From CAWJJM01 sp963843275 (lineage in GTDB: Bacteria > Acidobacteriota > Thermoanaerobaculia > Multivoradales > JBCCEF01), in assembly GCA_963843275.1 (NCBI GenBank), contig CAWJJM010000012.1, positions 372,001-436,000 of the forward strand: DNA of 64,000 bases, read 5' to 3'. How positions within the stretch are numbered: position 1 is the first letter of the stretch; every line of letters starts with the position of its first letter. Made by a program: the position numbers and the translations under genes. Positions 1 through 8,669 of this stretch are shown here, piece after piece. The notes under the pieces were generated by a model that was not told the DNA's origin, searched no databases, and was given only the letters and a program-made list of their open reading frames with translations.

Positions 1-1
1 G

Positions 2-274
2 CTCCCGGCGCGCGACCAGCGGCAGGCGAAGGGGCCGGTGGCGGTGGGGGCGCTGGTGGGCTCGGGGCTCTGGGTGCTCGCCACGCTGCTGTTCCACGTC
101 TACGTGTCGCGCTTCGCCACCTTCGACGCCACCTACGGCTTCGTCGGCGGCATCATCGTGCTGCTGTTGTGGCTCTATCTCACGGCGCTGACCATCCTCT
201 TCGGCGGCGAGGTGGCGGCCACCCTCGAGCAGCGGGCGCGCGGCGACTGGGAGGTGGGCGGCCCGCCGCGCTGA
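2..274 (+). CDS. YihY/BrkB-family inner membrane protein, C-terminal fragment
   Basis: The reading frame is open from the window edge to the TGA at 272-274, so only the last 90 residues are present. It shows the end of a YihY/BrkB (UPF0761) protein: a basic cytoplasmic stretch, a hydrophobic segment (GSGLWVLATLLFHVYV), the family-typical YGFVGGIIVLLLWLYLT membrane segment, and a FGGEVAATLEQ ending like the GAELN motif of the family. These proteins were long called ribonuclease BN, but they are integral membrane proteins of uncertain role. Four bases separate the stop from the next open frame. Confidence 0.85.
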   Translation, partial: LPARDQRQAKGPVAVGALVGSGLWVLATLLFHVYVSRFATFDATYGFVGGIIVLLLWLYLTALTILFGGEVAATLEQRARGDWEVGGPPR

Positions 275-331
275 GCCGTGCCGCGCGGCCGCCTTGCAAC
301 CCGGGCGGGCCGCGGGTACAGTCCGCCCGGC

Positions 332-1039
332 ATGGAAGGCCTGCGCTCGCTCTACGCCCTGGCCAAGGGGTGGCTCTACGACCTGCTCCACTGGGTGGAG
401 CACTGGGCGCACAGCCCCTACGGCGCGACGGCCCTGTTCTGCATCGCCTTCGCCGAGTCGAGCTTCTTCCCCATCCCGCCGGACGTGCTGCTGATCCCGC
501 TGTGCCTGGGCGACCCGGGGCGGGCCTTCTGGTTCGCCACCATCTGCTCGCTGGGCTCGGTGCTGGGCGGCATGGCCGGCTACGCCATCGGCTTCTTCGG
601 CGGCCGGCCGCTGCTCTACAAGCTCTTCCCCGACGACAAGGTCGAGACGGTCGAGCGCTACTACGACCGCTACAACGCCTGGGCCACCGGCATCGCCGGG
701 TTGACCCCGCTGCCGTACAAGCTGTTCACCATCTCGGGCGGCGCCTTCGCCATCGGCTTCCGGGTCTTCGTGCTGGCGTCGATCGTCGGCCGCAGCCTGC
801 GCTTCTTCGGCGTCGCCGGCCTGATCTACTTCTTCGGCCCGCCGATCAGCGCCTTCATCGAGCGCTACCTCGACCTGCTCTCGATCGCCTTTGTTATCCT
901 CCTGCTCCTCGGTTTCTGGGTCGCCGGCCACGGCGCCCACCGCGCCCACCGCAACCGCCGCAGGGCGGCCGCGGCCCGAGCCGAGAGCCCCGACGATGAG
1001 CCCCCTGCACCGAGCCCTGCGCCTCCTGCTGACCGGTAG
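332..1039 (+). CDS. DedA/YqaA-family membrane protein (VTT domain)
   Basis: 235-residue integral membrane protein. The SNARE-associated/VTT domain is clear: an early AESSFFPIPPDVLLIP stretch (about residues 41-56) and a re-entrant GLTPLPYKLFTISGGAF stretch near residue 125, both hallmarks of DedA/YqaA proteins, with a C-terminal membrane helix and then a basic, proline-rich tail. DedA proteins are thought to scramble or flip lipid carriers in the inner membrane; the exact substrate here is unknown. A GTG at 278 gives 18 extra residues with no helix or homology, so the ATG at 332 is preferred. It overlaps the acylphosphatase start by 44 nt, suggesting translational coupling. Confidence 0.9.
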   Translation: MEGLRSLYALAKGWLYDLLHWVEHWAHSPYGATALFCIAFAESSFFPIPPDVLLIPLCLGDPGRAFWFATICSLGSVLGGMAGYAIGFFGGRPLLYKLFPDDKVETVERYYDRYNAWATGIAGLTPLPYKLFTISGGAFAIGFRVFVLASIVGRSLRFFGVAGLIYFFGPPISAFIERYLDLLSIAFVILLLLGFWVAGHGAHRAHRNRRRAAAARAESPDDEPPAPSPAPPADR

Positions 1040-1283
1040 GGTCCAGGGCGTCGGGTTCCGCCACTTCACCCGCAAGCAGGCCGAGGCCCTGGGCCTCGCC
1101 GGCACCGTCGCCAACCTCGCCGACGGCCGGGTCGAGATCGAGGTCGCCGGCGACCCGGCCACCCTCGAGGAGTTCAAGCGCCGCGTCCGCCAGGGCCCGC
1201 GCTTCGGCACCGTCGACGAGCTCGCCGAGGAGGAGATCGCGGAGCCGCCGGAGTGGGAGGGGTTCCGGGTGGTGCGGAAGTAG
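996..1283 (+). CDS. acyP: acylphosphatase
   Basis: 95 residues, the usual acylphosphatase length. It carries the phosphate-binding signature GRVQGVGFR with catalytic Arg22, and Asn40 in GTVANLADG, plus the matching VEIEVAGD and WEGFRVV strands. It hydrolyses acyl phosphates such as acetyl phosphate and carbamoyl phosphate in the cytoplasm. The ATG at 996 is the start because the motif begins about 13 residues later, as in the family; longer versions extend into low-complexity sequence. It overlaps the end of the DedA gene by 44 nt. Confidence 0.95.
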   Translation: MSPLHRALRLLLTGRVQGVGFRHFTRKQAEALGLAGTVANLADGRVEIEVAGDPATLEEFKRRVRQGPRFGTVDELAEEEIAEPPEWEGFRVVRK

Positions 1284-1384
1284 GGGAGAGGGCCGAGGGC
1301 GCGGGAGGTGCGAGTCGCGGGCGGCCGCAACGAGGGGTCGGGAGTCGGCTCGGGTGGCGCCGAGCCGCTGCTCCGGGCAGGCCT

Positions 1385-1684
1385 TCAGTCCCGGCCGGTT
1401 CCGCCGCCGGTGCGATCGGGGCCCGCCCCGCCCCGGTCGTCCTCTCCCGTCGCCCGATCGTCTCTCGCGGGGGCCGCCTCGTCCTCCTTCGCGGCCGCCC
1501 CTCGGCCCTCTGCCGCCGCCTGGAGGTCCACCGCCCGCATCGCACCCACCGCGGCCTCCCACGCCCCCTCGGCGCACAGACCCGCCAGCGAGGCGTCCTC
1601 CCAGGCCTCCAGCGCCGCCTCGATCAGCGCCCGCCGCACCCGCTCGGCCCGCTCCCGCCGCCGTTCGTCCCGCTCGTCGCTCAC
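1385..1684 (-). CDS. small conserved hypothetical protein
   Basis: 99-residue frame starting at GTG. The first 55 residues are helical and charged, with an ALEAWEDASLAGLCAEGAWEAAVGAMRAVDL core that resembles a short family common in proteobacteria, often mislabelled acetyltransferase. The last 40 residues are low-complexity, Asp/Gly/Arg-rich and may not be conserved. It is transcribed away from the tRNA-Lys gene. Function unknown. Confidence is moderate because the start is GTG and GC-rich sequence produces many open frames, but the core looks like real protein. Confidence 0.55.
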   Translation of the reverse strand: MSDERDERRRERAERVRRALIEAALEAWEDASLAGLCAEGAWEAAVGAMRAVDLQAAAEGRGAAAKEDEAAPARDDRATGEDDRGGAGPDRTGGGTGRD

Positions 1685-1721
1685 CGCGCTCCCACCTCCG
1701 ACCCGAGCCTACCCCCTCCCG

Positions 1722-1727
1722 TATACT
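1722..1727 (+). promoter_or_regulatory. -10 element of the tRNA-Lys promoter
   Basis: TATACT in an otherwise GC-rich stretch, ending 7 nt before the first base of the tRNA. No good -35 hexamer is visible at the expected distance. Confidence 0.5.
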
Positions 1728-1734
1728 CCCGCGC

Positions 1735-1807
1735 GGGCCCTTAGCTCAGTTGGTAGAGCAGCGGACTTTTAATCCGTCGGTCCGGGGTTCGAGCCCCCGA
1801 GGGCCCA
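1735..1807 (+). tRNA. tRNA-Lys (anticodon TTT)
   Basis: Complete cloverleaf of 73 nt. The acceptor stem GGGCCCT pairs with AGGGCCC, the D-loop contains AGCTCAGTTGGTAGAGC, the anticodon arm is GCGGA-CTTTTAA-TCCGT with anticodon TTT, and the T-arm carries GGTTCGAGCC. The discriminator base is A and CCA is not encoded, so it must be added after transcription. Confidence 0.97.
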
Positions 1808-2013
1808 ATGCGTCACGGCGATCCCCCTGAAGCGGGCGAGCTCGGGGTCGGTACCGAAAAGGGGCTCGTCGCCCGGGAGCGACGCTGCGAGGAGCTCGAC
1901 GCGGGCGAGCTCCCCATGGGCGGTCGCCGGCTCGACCCGCACTTCGAGTGCGAGTGTGCCACGGCAGGAGCGAGAAGCGGCAGGCCTGTGAGCCCTCTGC
2001 TCTCGGCGGGTGG

Positions 2014-4566
2014 ATGCGACGAATGTTCGGATCCGAGGATGAAACTCTAGAGGCGGGCGGCGATCACGAACGCCCGTCCGGACGCCGCGCCCAGCGGTGG
2101 CCGGACGTCGCCGGGTACCGCATTCTCCGGCAGCTCGGGGCGGGCGGCATGGGGCAGGTGTTCGAGGCCGAGCAGCTCGAGCCGGTGCGGCGACGGGTCG
2201 CGCTCAAGGTGGTCAAGTGGGGGATGGACACCCACGAGGTCATCGCCCGCTTCGAGTCGGAGCGCCAGGCCCTGGCGCTCATGGACCATCCTACGATCGC
2301 GCGGGTCTACGACGCCGGCTCGACGGAGCGGGGGCGACCCTACTTCGCCATGGAGCTGGTCGCGGGGATCCCGATCACCGAGTACTGCGACAAGCACCGC
2401 TACCGGACACGGGAGCGGCTCGAGCTGTTGAGCAGGGTCTGCGACGGCGTACAGCACGCGCATCAGAAGGGCATCATCCACCGCGACCTGAAGCCCTCGA
2501 ACATCCTGGTGACCGTCCAGGACGGCAAGCCGGTGCCGAAGATCATCGACTTCGGCGTCGCCAAGGCGACCGCTCAGCACCTGACCGAGCGCACGCTCTT
2601 CACCGGGCACGGACAGCTCATCGGCACGCCGGAGTACATGAGCCCGGAGCAGGCCGAGATGACCGGCCTGGACGTCGACACGCGGACCGACATCTACTCG
2701 CTCGGCGTCATTCTCTACGAGCTGCTGACCGGAGTGCTGCCGTTCGATGCGCGGGAGCTGCGCAGCCTGGGGATGGCCGAGATCCAACGCCGGATCCGGG
2801 AGTCGGAGCCAGCGAAGCCGAGCGCGCGGATCAGTCGGTTGGATCCGCAGGCGTCGGCCAAGGTGGCGACGGACCGCGCCACCGAGCCGTCTACGCTGGC
2901 CAAGCGCCTGGCGGGCGACCTCGACTGGATCGTCATGAGGTGCTTGGACAAGGACCGCACCCGCCGCTACGCGACGGCCAACGCCCTGGCGCTCGAGCTC
3001 GGGCGCTATCTGGCCGACGAGCCGGTCCTGGCGCGGCCTCCGAGCGCCGCCTACCGATGGCGCAAGTTCGTGCGCCGCAACCGGGCGGCCGTCACGGCCG
3101 GTGCGCTGATCGTCGCCGCGATGCTGACGGGCATCGTCGGCACCACCTGGGGCATGCTGCGGGCGCGCCGCGCTGCCGAGGCGGAAGCGGCCGCCAAGGA
3201 AGAGGCGGAGCAGGTGGCGACCTTCCAGAGCGAGCAGCTCGCCGGGATCGACGTACCGCGCATGGGCTCCCGCCTACGTGACGACCTGGTCGAACGGTAC
3301 GGCAGGCAGTTCGAGGCTCGGGGCGAGCTGAGCGACGCAGAGCGGGCGGCGGCCCTCGAGCGGTTCCGTGGCTCCCTCGAGGAGATCGACTTCGTGGGCA
3401 CGTCCCTGGCGCTCCTCGACGCCACCGTCTTCGAAGGCGCGCTCGAGGCGATCGACACGAAGTTCGCGGACCGGCCCCTGTTCCAGGCTCGCATGCTCCA
3501 CACGCTGGCCGACACCATGCGCCGGCTCGGATTGTTGGAGCGGGCCACGGCGGCCGAGACCCGGGCGTTGAAGATCCGGCGCGACGAGCTTGGCGACGAT
3601 GACCCCTCCACCCTGGAAGCCGCCAACCTCCTGGGCGTGATCCACTACCAGGGCGGACGCTACGACGAGGCCGAGAAGCTCTACCTCGACACCCTGGAGA
3701 GGCGGCGGAGCGTTCTCGGGGAGGACGATCCGGAGACCCTCGAGTCGCTCAACAACCTGGCCGGTCTGTTCTGGAGCCAGGGTCGGACCGAGGAGGCCCT
3801 ACCCCTGGTGCAGCAGGTGCTGGCCAGGAATCGGCGGGTCGACGGGGAGGACAGCCTCTCCACGCTGGCCTCGAAGCGGCACCTGGCGATCCTCTACCTG
3901 GCGCTGCGCCGCTTCCGGGAGGCCGAGCCGCTCTACCTCGAGGTGCTCGAGAAGCAGCGCGAGCTGCTCGGGCCCGACGACCAGCAGACCCTGAACAGCA
4001 TGAGCAGCGTGGCGACGCTCTACCAGCAGATGGGCCGGTTCGAAGAGGCCGAGCCGCTCTTCCGCGAGGTGTTGGCGACCCGGCGCCGTTCGCTCGGCGC
4101 AGAGCATCTGCTCACACTGAGGGTCGAGAACAGCCTCGGGAACCTCCTGGTCGTCATGGGGAAGTTCGACGAGGCGGAATCGCTTCTGCGCGAGGCGCTC
4201 GATGGCTACGACCGAGCGTTCCCGGAGGACAACCCGGAGAGGCTGAGCGCGATGAACAACCTCGGCGGCCTCTACGTCGACCTGGGGCGCCTCGAGGAGG
4301 CCGAGCCCCTGCTGCAGGAAGCTCTGGCCCGTCGCCTGAAGACCCTGGGAGAGGATCATCCCCACGTGGGATGGTCGTACTACTACCTCGGATGTCTGGC
4401 TGCGGCCCGCGGGAAGCGCGGGGAGGCCCTCGGCGACCTGCGCCGAGCCGTCGAGCTGGATTGGGCCGCGCCGAGGATCCGCACGGAGCCGAGCCTCGAC
4501 GGCCTGCGCGGCGATCCCGAGTTCGAGGCGATCGTCCGCCAGGTGGGAGAGCGCTTGGGAGGATAG
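2014..4566 (+). CDS. Ser/Thr protein kinase with membrane anchor and C-terminal TPR domain
   Basis: 850 residues from the ATG at 2014 (ATG 2023 is equally possible). The N-terminal Hanks-type kinase domain is complete: LGAGGMGQVFEA nucleotide loop near residue 42, VALKVVK, HRDLKPSN catalytic loop near 146, DFGVAK, and GTPEYMSPEQ. One membrane helix lies near residues 358-380, followed by a short coiled stretch and about eight kinesin-light-chain-like TPRs (pattern GRYDEAEKLYLDTLERR, spaced about 42 residues) to the end. This kinase-helix-TPR layout is common in Acidobacteriota and Planctomycetes and suggests a membrane kinase with an extracytoplasmic or scaffolding TPR array. No sigma factor lies next to it. 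Substrates are unknown. Confidence 0.93.
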   Translation: MRRMFGSEDETLEAGGDHERPSGRRAQRWPDVAGYRILRQLGAGGMGQVFEAEQLEPVRRRVALKVVKWGMDTHEVIARFESERQALALMDHPTIARVYDAGSTERGRPYFAMELVAGIPITEYCDKHRYRTRERLELLSRVCDGVQHAHQKGIIHRDLKPSNILVTVQDGKPVPKIIDFGVAKATAQHLTERTLFTGHGQLIGTPEYMSPEQAEMTGLDVDTRTDIYSLGVILYELLTGVLPFDARELRSLGMAEIQRRIRESEPAKPSARISRLDPQASAKVATDRATEPSTLAKRLAGDLDWIVMRCLDKDRTRRYATANALALELGRYLADEPVLARPPSAAYRWRKFVRRNRAAVTAGALIVAAMLTGIVGTTWGMLRARRAAEAEAAAKEEAEQVATFQSEQLAGIDVPRMGSRLRDDLVERYGRQFEARGELSDAERAAALERFRGSLEEIDFVGTSLALLDATVFEGALEAIDTKFADRPLFQARMLHTLADTMRRLGLLERATAAETRALKIRRDELGDDDPSTLEAANLLGVIHYQGGRYDEAEKLYLDTLERRRSVLGEDDPETLESLNNLAGLFWSQGRTEEALPLVQQVLARNRRVDGEDSLSTLASKRHLAILYLALRRFREAEPLYLEVLEKQRELLGPDDQQTLNSMSSVATLYQQMGRFEEAEPLFREVLATRRRSLGAEHLLTLRVENSLGNLLVVMGKFDEAESLLREALDGYDRAFPEDNPERLSAMNNLGGLYVDLGRLEEAEPLLQEALARRLKTLGEDHPHVGWSYYYLGCLAAARGKRGEALGDLRRAVELDWAAPRIRTEPSLDGLRGDPEFEAIVRQVGERLGG

Positions 4567-5074
4567 GGGGTGAGCGCTCGGCCATCCGTGGACTCCCTCC
4601 CACCCATTCAGGGACTTGTCCGCCGGTCCACCAAAGCGGGGCGGCCGCCTGGGGTCGTTCACCCGCGACGGAGCGAGCGTGGACGACTGCTACGACCACT
4701 TCGGCCGGTTGACCCGCGATGGCGAGCTCACCATCACCTACGACGCCAACGGCGCACCTCCTGCAACCCAGCCAGGCCTGGCTCCAGGCAGAGTCCACGG
4801 TGGATGCGAGCGCTTTTCTCAGTCGACGGCGACTACGAGGAGAGATTCAGCCGGACAGGCAATCACCTGGAGATCGGCTCTGAAGAGCGGGATCAGCAAC
4901 GAAGCGATCCTCCTGGTGATCGTGTAATTGCCTATAAAAAAATGAACGAGCGATGCCCAGAGAAAGCTCTGCCCACCAACGCCGAGCCTTAGAAGCGCCC
5001 ATCCCTCCTAAGCGCTTCGTGGGTCACCTCGACTTCGCCTACCGCGCGGTCCATGCCCTGGAGCCTGGGCCCGC
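4567..5074. other. gene-free gap with Rhs remnant and an AT-rich patch
   Basis: Besides the YD-repeat remnant, this stretch holds an AT-rich island (4915-4955, including a run of seven A) that stands out from the GC-rich surroundings. No frame on either strand looks coding over a useful length. The composition and the relic suggest horizontally acquired sequence now decaying. Confidence 0.5.
4661..4753 (+). pseudogene. eroded Rhs/YD-repeat fragment
   Basis: In one forward frame this reads DGASVDDCYDHFGRLTRDG followed by TITYDANG, which is the YD-repeat pattern of Rhs/polymorphic-toxin proteins. The frame then loses any repeat character and runs to a stop at 4925-4927. There is no start codon context, no Rhs core and no toxin tip. 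It is best read as a remnant of a former Rhs-family gene in a 500-bp gene-free gap. Confidence 0.55.
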
Positions 5075-5791
5075 TCACGGCCGCGGTGGCGGCTCCTCGC
5101 GGGCTTCGAGGTCGGCGAGGCGCCGGCGCAGCTCGACGATCTCCGCGTTCTGCTCCTGGACCAGCTCGTAGAGGCGCTGGACGGCGGCGAGGGCGACGCC
5201 GCTGGTGTCGAGGGTCGAGATCCCCTTGTCGTCCGCGCCGAGCGCGAAGGCGGCGTGGAAGTCCTCGGCCATGGGCCCGAGGTGCCGCGTCGCCTGGCCG
5301 CGGTACTGCCAGGTGGCCAGCGGCAGGTCCGCGACCTTGTCGAGGACCGCCTGGCGGTCCACCGCGTGGATCTCTTCCTTGAGCGCGCGGCTCGAGCCCT
5401 CCGTCAGCGCCCCGGAGATCGTCAGGTTGCCGGTCTGCGTCAGCCGGAACTGCACCCCCGACGTCTGCTGGTGGGAGATGATGAAGTGGTGGACCGCGGT
5501 CATCGCGAAGGAGTAGGAGTCACCGCTCGAGGTGTCGCGGAAGATGAAGAACGGCCCGCCGTTGTTGGCGAGCTCGAAGACCTGGCGGATGTCGGTCGTC
5601 GGCGACTCGTTCTGGAGCAGCAGCTTGGTCGCGTCGGTGTCGCCCCGGATGTGCAGGAGCGTCGTCGGGGTGTCGATCCCCACTCCGACCTTGCCCTCTT
5701 CGACGTAGAGCGTCCCGGTCTGGCCCCAGGCCGGAGCCCAGGCCAGCCCCAGGACGACGACGGTGATCAGGACGCGCAGGGGCTTGCTCAT
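5075..5791 (-). CDS. secreted tail-fibre-like protein with C-terminal endosialidase-type chaperone domain (peptidase S74)
   Basis: 238 residues. Residues 1-24 form a signal peptide (MSKPLRV, hydrophobic core, AWG). The middle has the tail-fibre/collagen-like signature of bacterial surface proteins (GKVGVGIDTPTTLLHIRGD, later GNLTISGALTEGSSRALKEEI). The end is the intramolecular chaperone of endosialidase: SRALKEEI, WQYRG, HLGPMAEDFHAAFALG, ISTLDTSGVALAAVQ, and a terminal coiled coil. In phages this domain folds a trimeric fibre and then self-cleaves at a Ser. The start is the ATG at 5791 because a GAGGAG box sits 9 nt upstream; the in-frame ATGs at 5800 and 5824 lack spacing. Probably a trimeric surface or secreted fibre. 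Confidence 0.85.
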   Translation of the reverse strand: MSKPLRVLITVVVLGLAWAPAWGQTGTLYVEEGKVGVGIDTPTTLLHIRGDTDATKLLLQNESPTTDIRQVFELANNGGPFFIFRDTSSGDSYSFAMTAVHHFIISHQQTSGVQFRLTQTGNLTISGALTEGSSRALKEEIHAVDRQAVLDKVADLPLATWQYRGQATRHLGPMAEDFHAAFALGADDKGISTLDTSGVALAAVQRLYELVQEQNAEIVELRRRLADLEAREEPPPRP

Positions 5792-6006
5792 CGCTTTCAT
5801 CTCCTCGGTGGTGGGCGCATGCAAGGGGCACGCTCGCGACGGTCTGGCATCACCTCGGCTTCACGGGGGTCCCGGCGTCACCGGGTCCGGCGGACGGGCG
5901 CTCGAGAAGTCCTTTAGACACTACCACTCCCCATCGGACCCGGCCGGTGGAACCCCCCTCGTGGGTCGGGCGAGCGGCAGGCGCTGGAGGTCGGGTTCCC
6001 GGGGCC

Positions 6007-8508
6007 CTACCAGAACCGGCCGCCAGCCGGCCTCGCGGACACGGACGCCACCACCTCGGCGTCGCTGGTCCTCCCCTTCCCAGCCGGCGGCGGGGCCGCC
6101 GCCCCGGTCGCCCGGCCGCCGGAGCGCCGGCCGAGGACGCCGGGCGCCCAGCGCCGGGCGGTGAGCACGATCCCCAGCCCGAGCGTCGTCAGCGTCGCGA
6201 TCCACAGCCCGAGGTCGAACGAGCGCGGGTGGTAGGTGAGGCGGATCCGGTGGCGGCCGGGGGGCACCTCGAACCCGAGGAAGGCGTGGTCGGCGAAGTG
6301 CAGCGGCAGCTCCGCGCCGCGGTCGGTGCGGGCGTGCCAGCCCTTCCAGAAGGTCTGGCTGACGACGATCCAGGCCGGTTCGCCGGCGGTGACGTCGACG
6401 ACCAGGTCGGGCCCGTCCTCGTGGCTCGTGACGCGGGCCTCGCCGTTGGGGTGCTCGCCCGCCGGGCCGTCGGCCTCGATCCACGCCACCTCGTGGAAGT
6501 TCCGCACCGTGGCCATCTGCTGGAGGGTGACGCCCGCAGGCTGATCGGTCGGGACGAAGCGGACCGTGCCCGGAGCGAAGGCGCGGGGGAGCGCGCGCTG
6601 GCTTTCGAAGAGGACGAGGTGCGGGCCGCGGGCCTGGGGAGTCCAGGCCCCCGAGGGTCGCTTCGAGGTCGGCGGGGTGATCAGGTACCGCGCGTTCATC
6701 AGGCGGATGAACGGCAGGTCGGGGTCGTCGACGCGGCAGTACCAGGCGAGCACCGGCTCGCACCACAACGGGTAGGTCTCGACCAGCCGGCGGTTGCCGA
6801 GGATCAGGTAGCCCCGCGGGTCTTCGAGCTCCCACAACGCCGACTGTGCAGGCATCAGCGTGGGCCCGGTGCCCACCACCCGGAAGGGCTCTCCGGCGTC
6901 GGGGAGCGCCGCGAGCTCGGGCAGGCGGGGATAGAAGAGCCGCGCCGGGAAGGTGTGGTAGAGGGCGGGCGCCGGGGCGCCGAAGCGCAGGGGGACGACG
7001 AGCAGGGCGAGCCAGGCGGTCGCCAACCGTCGCGGCCGGCGGAGCGCCAGCGCCGCGACGACGGCGAGCAGCACCGGCACCGTCATCCAGAGGACCGAGG
7101 CCCAGTGGACTTCGCTGGCCAGGCCGGCGCGGCCGAGGGCGGCGCGCCGCCAGGCCCCCGCGAGCAGCAGCACGGCGGCGCCCGCGAACAGGAACGCCTG
7201 GAGCCGGGGGCCCGGGCGTTCGAGCGCCCGCTCCATGCCCAGCGCGGCGAGCGCGGCGAGGCAGAACGTGGCAACGCCGATGAGCCGGGCGTTGAACGTG
7301 ATGGAGAAGAGGGGCAGGGCGCCGACGGCGTCGGCGATGCCGGGCACGCCGACGCCGACGGCGAAGGCGAGCAGGCCGAGCCCGGCGAAGAGCCAGCGCT
7401 CCCGCCGGCGGGAGCGGAGGCCGAGGAGCGCGAGCAGCAGCGGGAGGCCCCCCAGATAGCCGTGGCTGGCGTCGAACGCCCGGCGGGGCAGGTCGGCGAG
7501 CAGCGAACGCGGCGGCGGAAAGCCTCCCCACGCCTGCGGGAAGAGGGCGCCGAGCGCGCTGCGCGCCGCTTCGCCGAAGGGGAGGGAGTGGGCGATGGTC
7601 CCACGGCGGAAGCCGAAGTCCGCGGTCTGGGGGAGCACCTCGAGGAAGGGGAGCCACACCGGCGCGGTCAAGAGTGCGGCGAGCGCCCCGGGGGCGACGC
7701 AGCGGCCGACGGCCCGCCAGCGCGGCCGCGGTGCCGCCGGCAGCTCGAAGAGCAGCGCGACGCCGGCCGCCCCCGCCACGTGGAGGACGCTCTCGGGATG
7801 GCCCCCGACCAGCGCCAGGACCCAGCCGGCCGTGGCGACGGGGATGCCGCCGCGGATCCCCCGGGCCGCTCTGCGCACCCCGAGGAGCACCAGGGGGAGC
7901 ACCGCCCAGACCGACGACATCGACCAGCCGACCCAGAAGACGACGAAGGTCGACAGCATCCAGCACAGGGCGCCGGCGAGCGCCGCCGGCGGGGGCAGGT
8001 CCAGCTCCCGCAGGTACAGGAAGGCGAACAGCACGGTCTCGAAGAGGACGAAGGTGCAGCCGAAGGTCCACGCGGTGGCCAGTGGCAGCAGGAACCCGAG
8101 CCACACCTTGGGGTCGAAGGGGGCCGGCTGCGCGGCGCCGAGCAGGACGTCGCCGTTGCGCGCGAAGCGGTCGTAGAGGGGCCAGTGGCCGGTGCGCACC
8201 GCCTCGCGCACCGCCTTGCGCCAGGGGACCGACTGGGTGATCTGGTCGAGCAGGATGCCGTTCTCGTAGGCGGAGGACGGCGCGGGGAGAAGGTGTCGAT
8301 CCGGCTCCAGCGGGGCCGCGGTGTAGGCGAGGTTGAGGGCGCCCCAGAACCCGCCGGTCGCCATCGCCGGGCCGGTGAGGACCAGCGGCGCCGCCGCCAG
8401 CGCCAGGGCGGCGGCCGGCGGGATCCGGCGGACCAGGCGACCGCAGAGCCAGAGGGCGACGGCGCAGCTTCCGGCGTAGACGGCGAGCAGACGGAGGGCA
8501 TCCAACAT
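6007..8508 (-). CDS. YfhO-family polytopic membrane protein (putative lipid-linked glycosyltransferase)
   Basis: 833 residues with a dozen or more hydrophobic segments followed by a soluble C-terminal part and a last membrane helix. YfhO features: an N-terminal loop (PSSAYENGILLDQITQSVPWRK then GHWPLYDRFARNGDVLLG) and the C-terminal FWKGWHARTDRGAELPLHFADHAFLG and VPPGRHRIRLTYHP stretch, typical of this GT-C-like group. YfhO proteins are needed to glycosylate teichoic acids in Gram-positives; in Gram-negatives the acceptor is not known. The start is the ATG at 8508 just before the first helix. It is divergently transcribed from the TonB receptor. A second family member begins at 63128. Confidence 0.85.
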   Translation of the reverse strand: MLDALRLLAVYAGSCAVALWLCGRLVRRIPPAAALALAAAPLVLTGPAMATGGFWGALNLAYTAAPLEPDRHLLPAPSSAYENGILLDQITQSVPWRKAVREAVRTGHWPLYDRFARNGDVLLGAAQPAPFDPKVWLGFLLPLATAWTFGCTFVLFETVLFAFLYLRELDLPPPAALAGALCWMLSTFVVFWVGWSMSSVWAVLPLVLLGVRRAARGIRGGIPVATAGWVLALVGGHPESVLHVAGAAGVALLFELPAAPRPRWRAVGRCVAPGALAALLTAPVWLPFLEVLPQTADFGFRRGTIAHSLPFGEAARSALGALFPQAWGGFPPPRSLLADLPRRAFDASHGYLGGLPLLLALLGLRSRRRERWLFAGLGLLAFAVGVGVPGIADAVGALPLFSITFNARLIGVATFCLAALAALGMERALERPGPRLQAFLFAGAAVLLLAGAWRRAALGRAGLASEVHWASVLWMTVPVLLAVVAALALRRPRRLATAWLALLVVPLRFGAPAPALYHTFPARLFYPRLPELAALPDAGEPFRVVGTGPTLMPAQSALWELEDPRGYLILGNRRLVETYPLWCEPVLAWYCRVDDPDLPFIRLMNARYLITPPTSKRPSGAWTPQARGPHLVLFESQRALPRAFAPGTVRFVPTDQPAGVTLQQMATVRNFHEVAWIEADGPAGEHPNGEARVTSHEDGPDLVVDVTAGEPAWIVVSQTFWKGWHARTDRGAELPLHFADHAFLGFEVPPGRHRIRLTYHPRSFDLGLWIATLTTLGLGIVLTARRWAPGVLGRRSGGRATGAAAPPPAGKGRTSDAEVVASVSARPAGGRFW

Positions 8509-8669
8509 GATGTTCTGCGACGGCGTACGTTCGGTGATCCCGCGGTGTCGTGCCGGCGTCCCCCCGGGCGGCGGGTACAATCCGGCGGCGGCCCGGCGGT
8601 TGGATCGGATCGACGGGAGAGATCGCCCCGGCCGGTGGCCGCCTCGAGATCGTAACAGGAGGATCCTTC

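Noticed and set aside
8509..8669. Possible riboswitch before the TonB receptor
   Set aside because: No B12-box or other conserved core is visible; only an RBS and a weak TACAAT are present.
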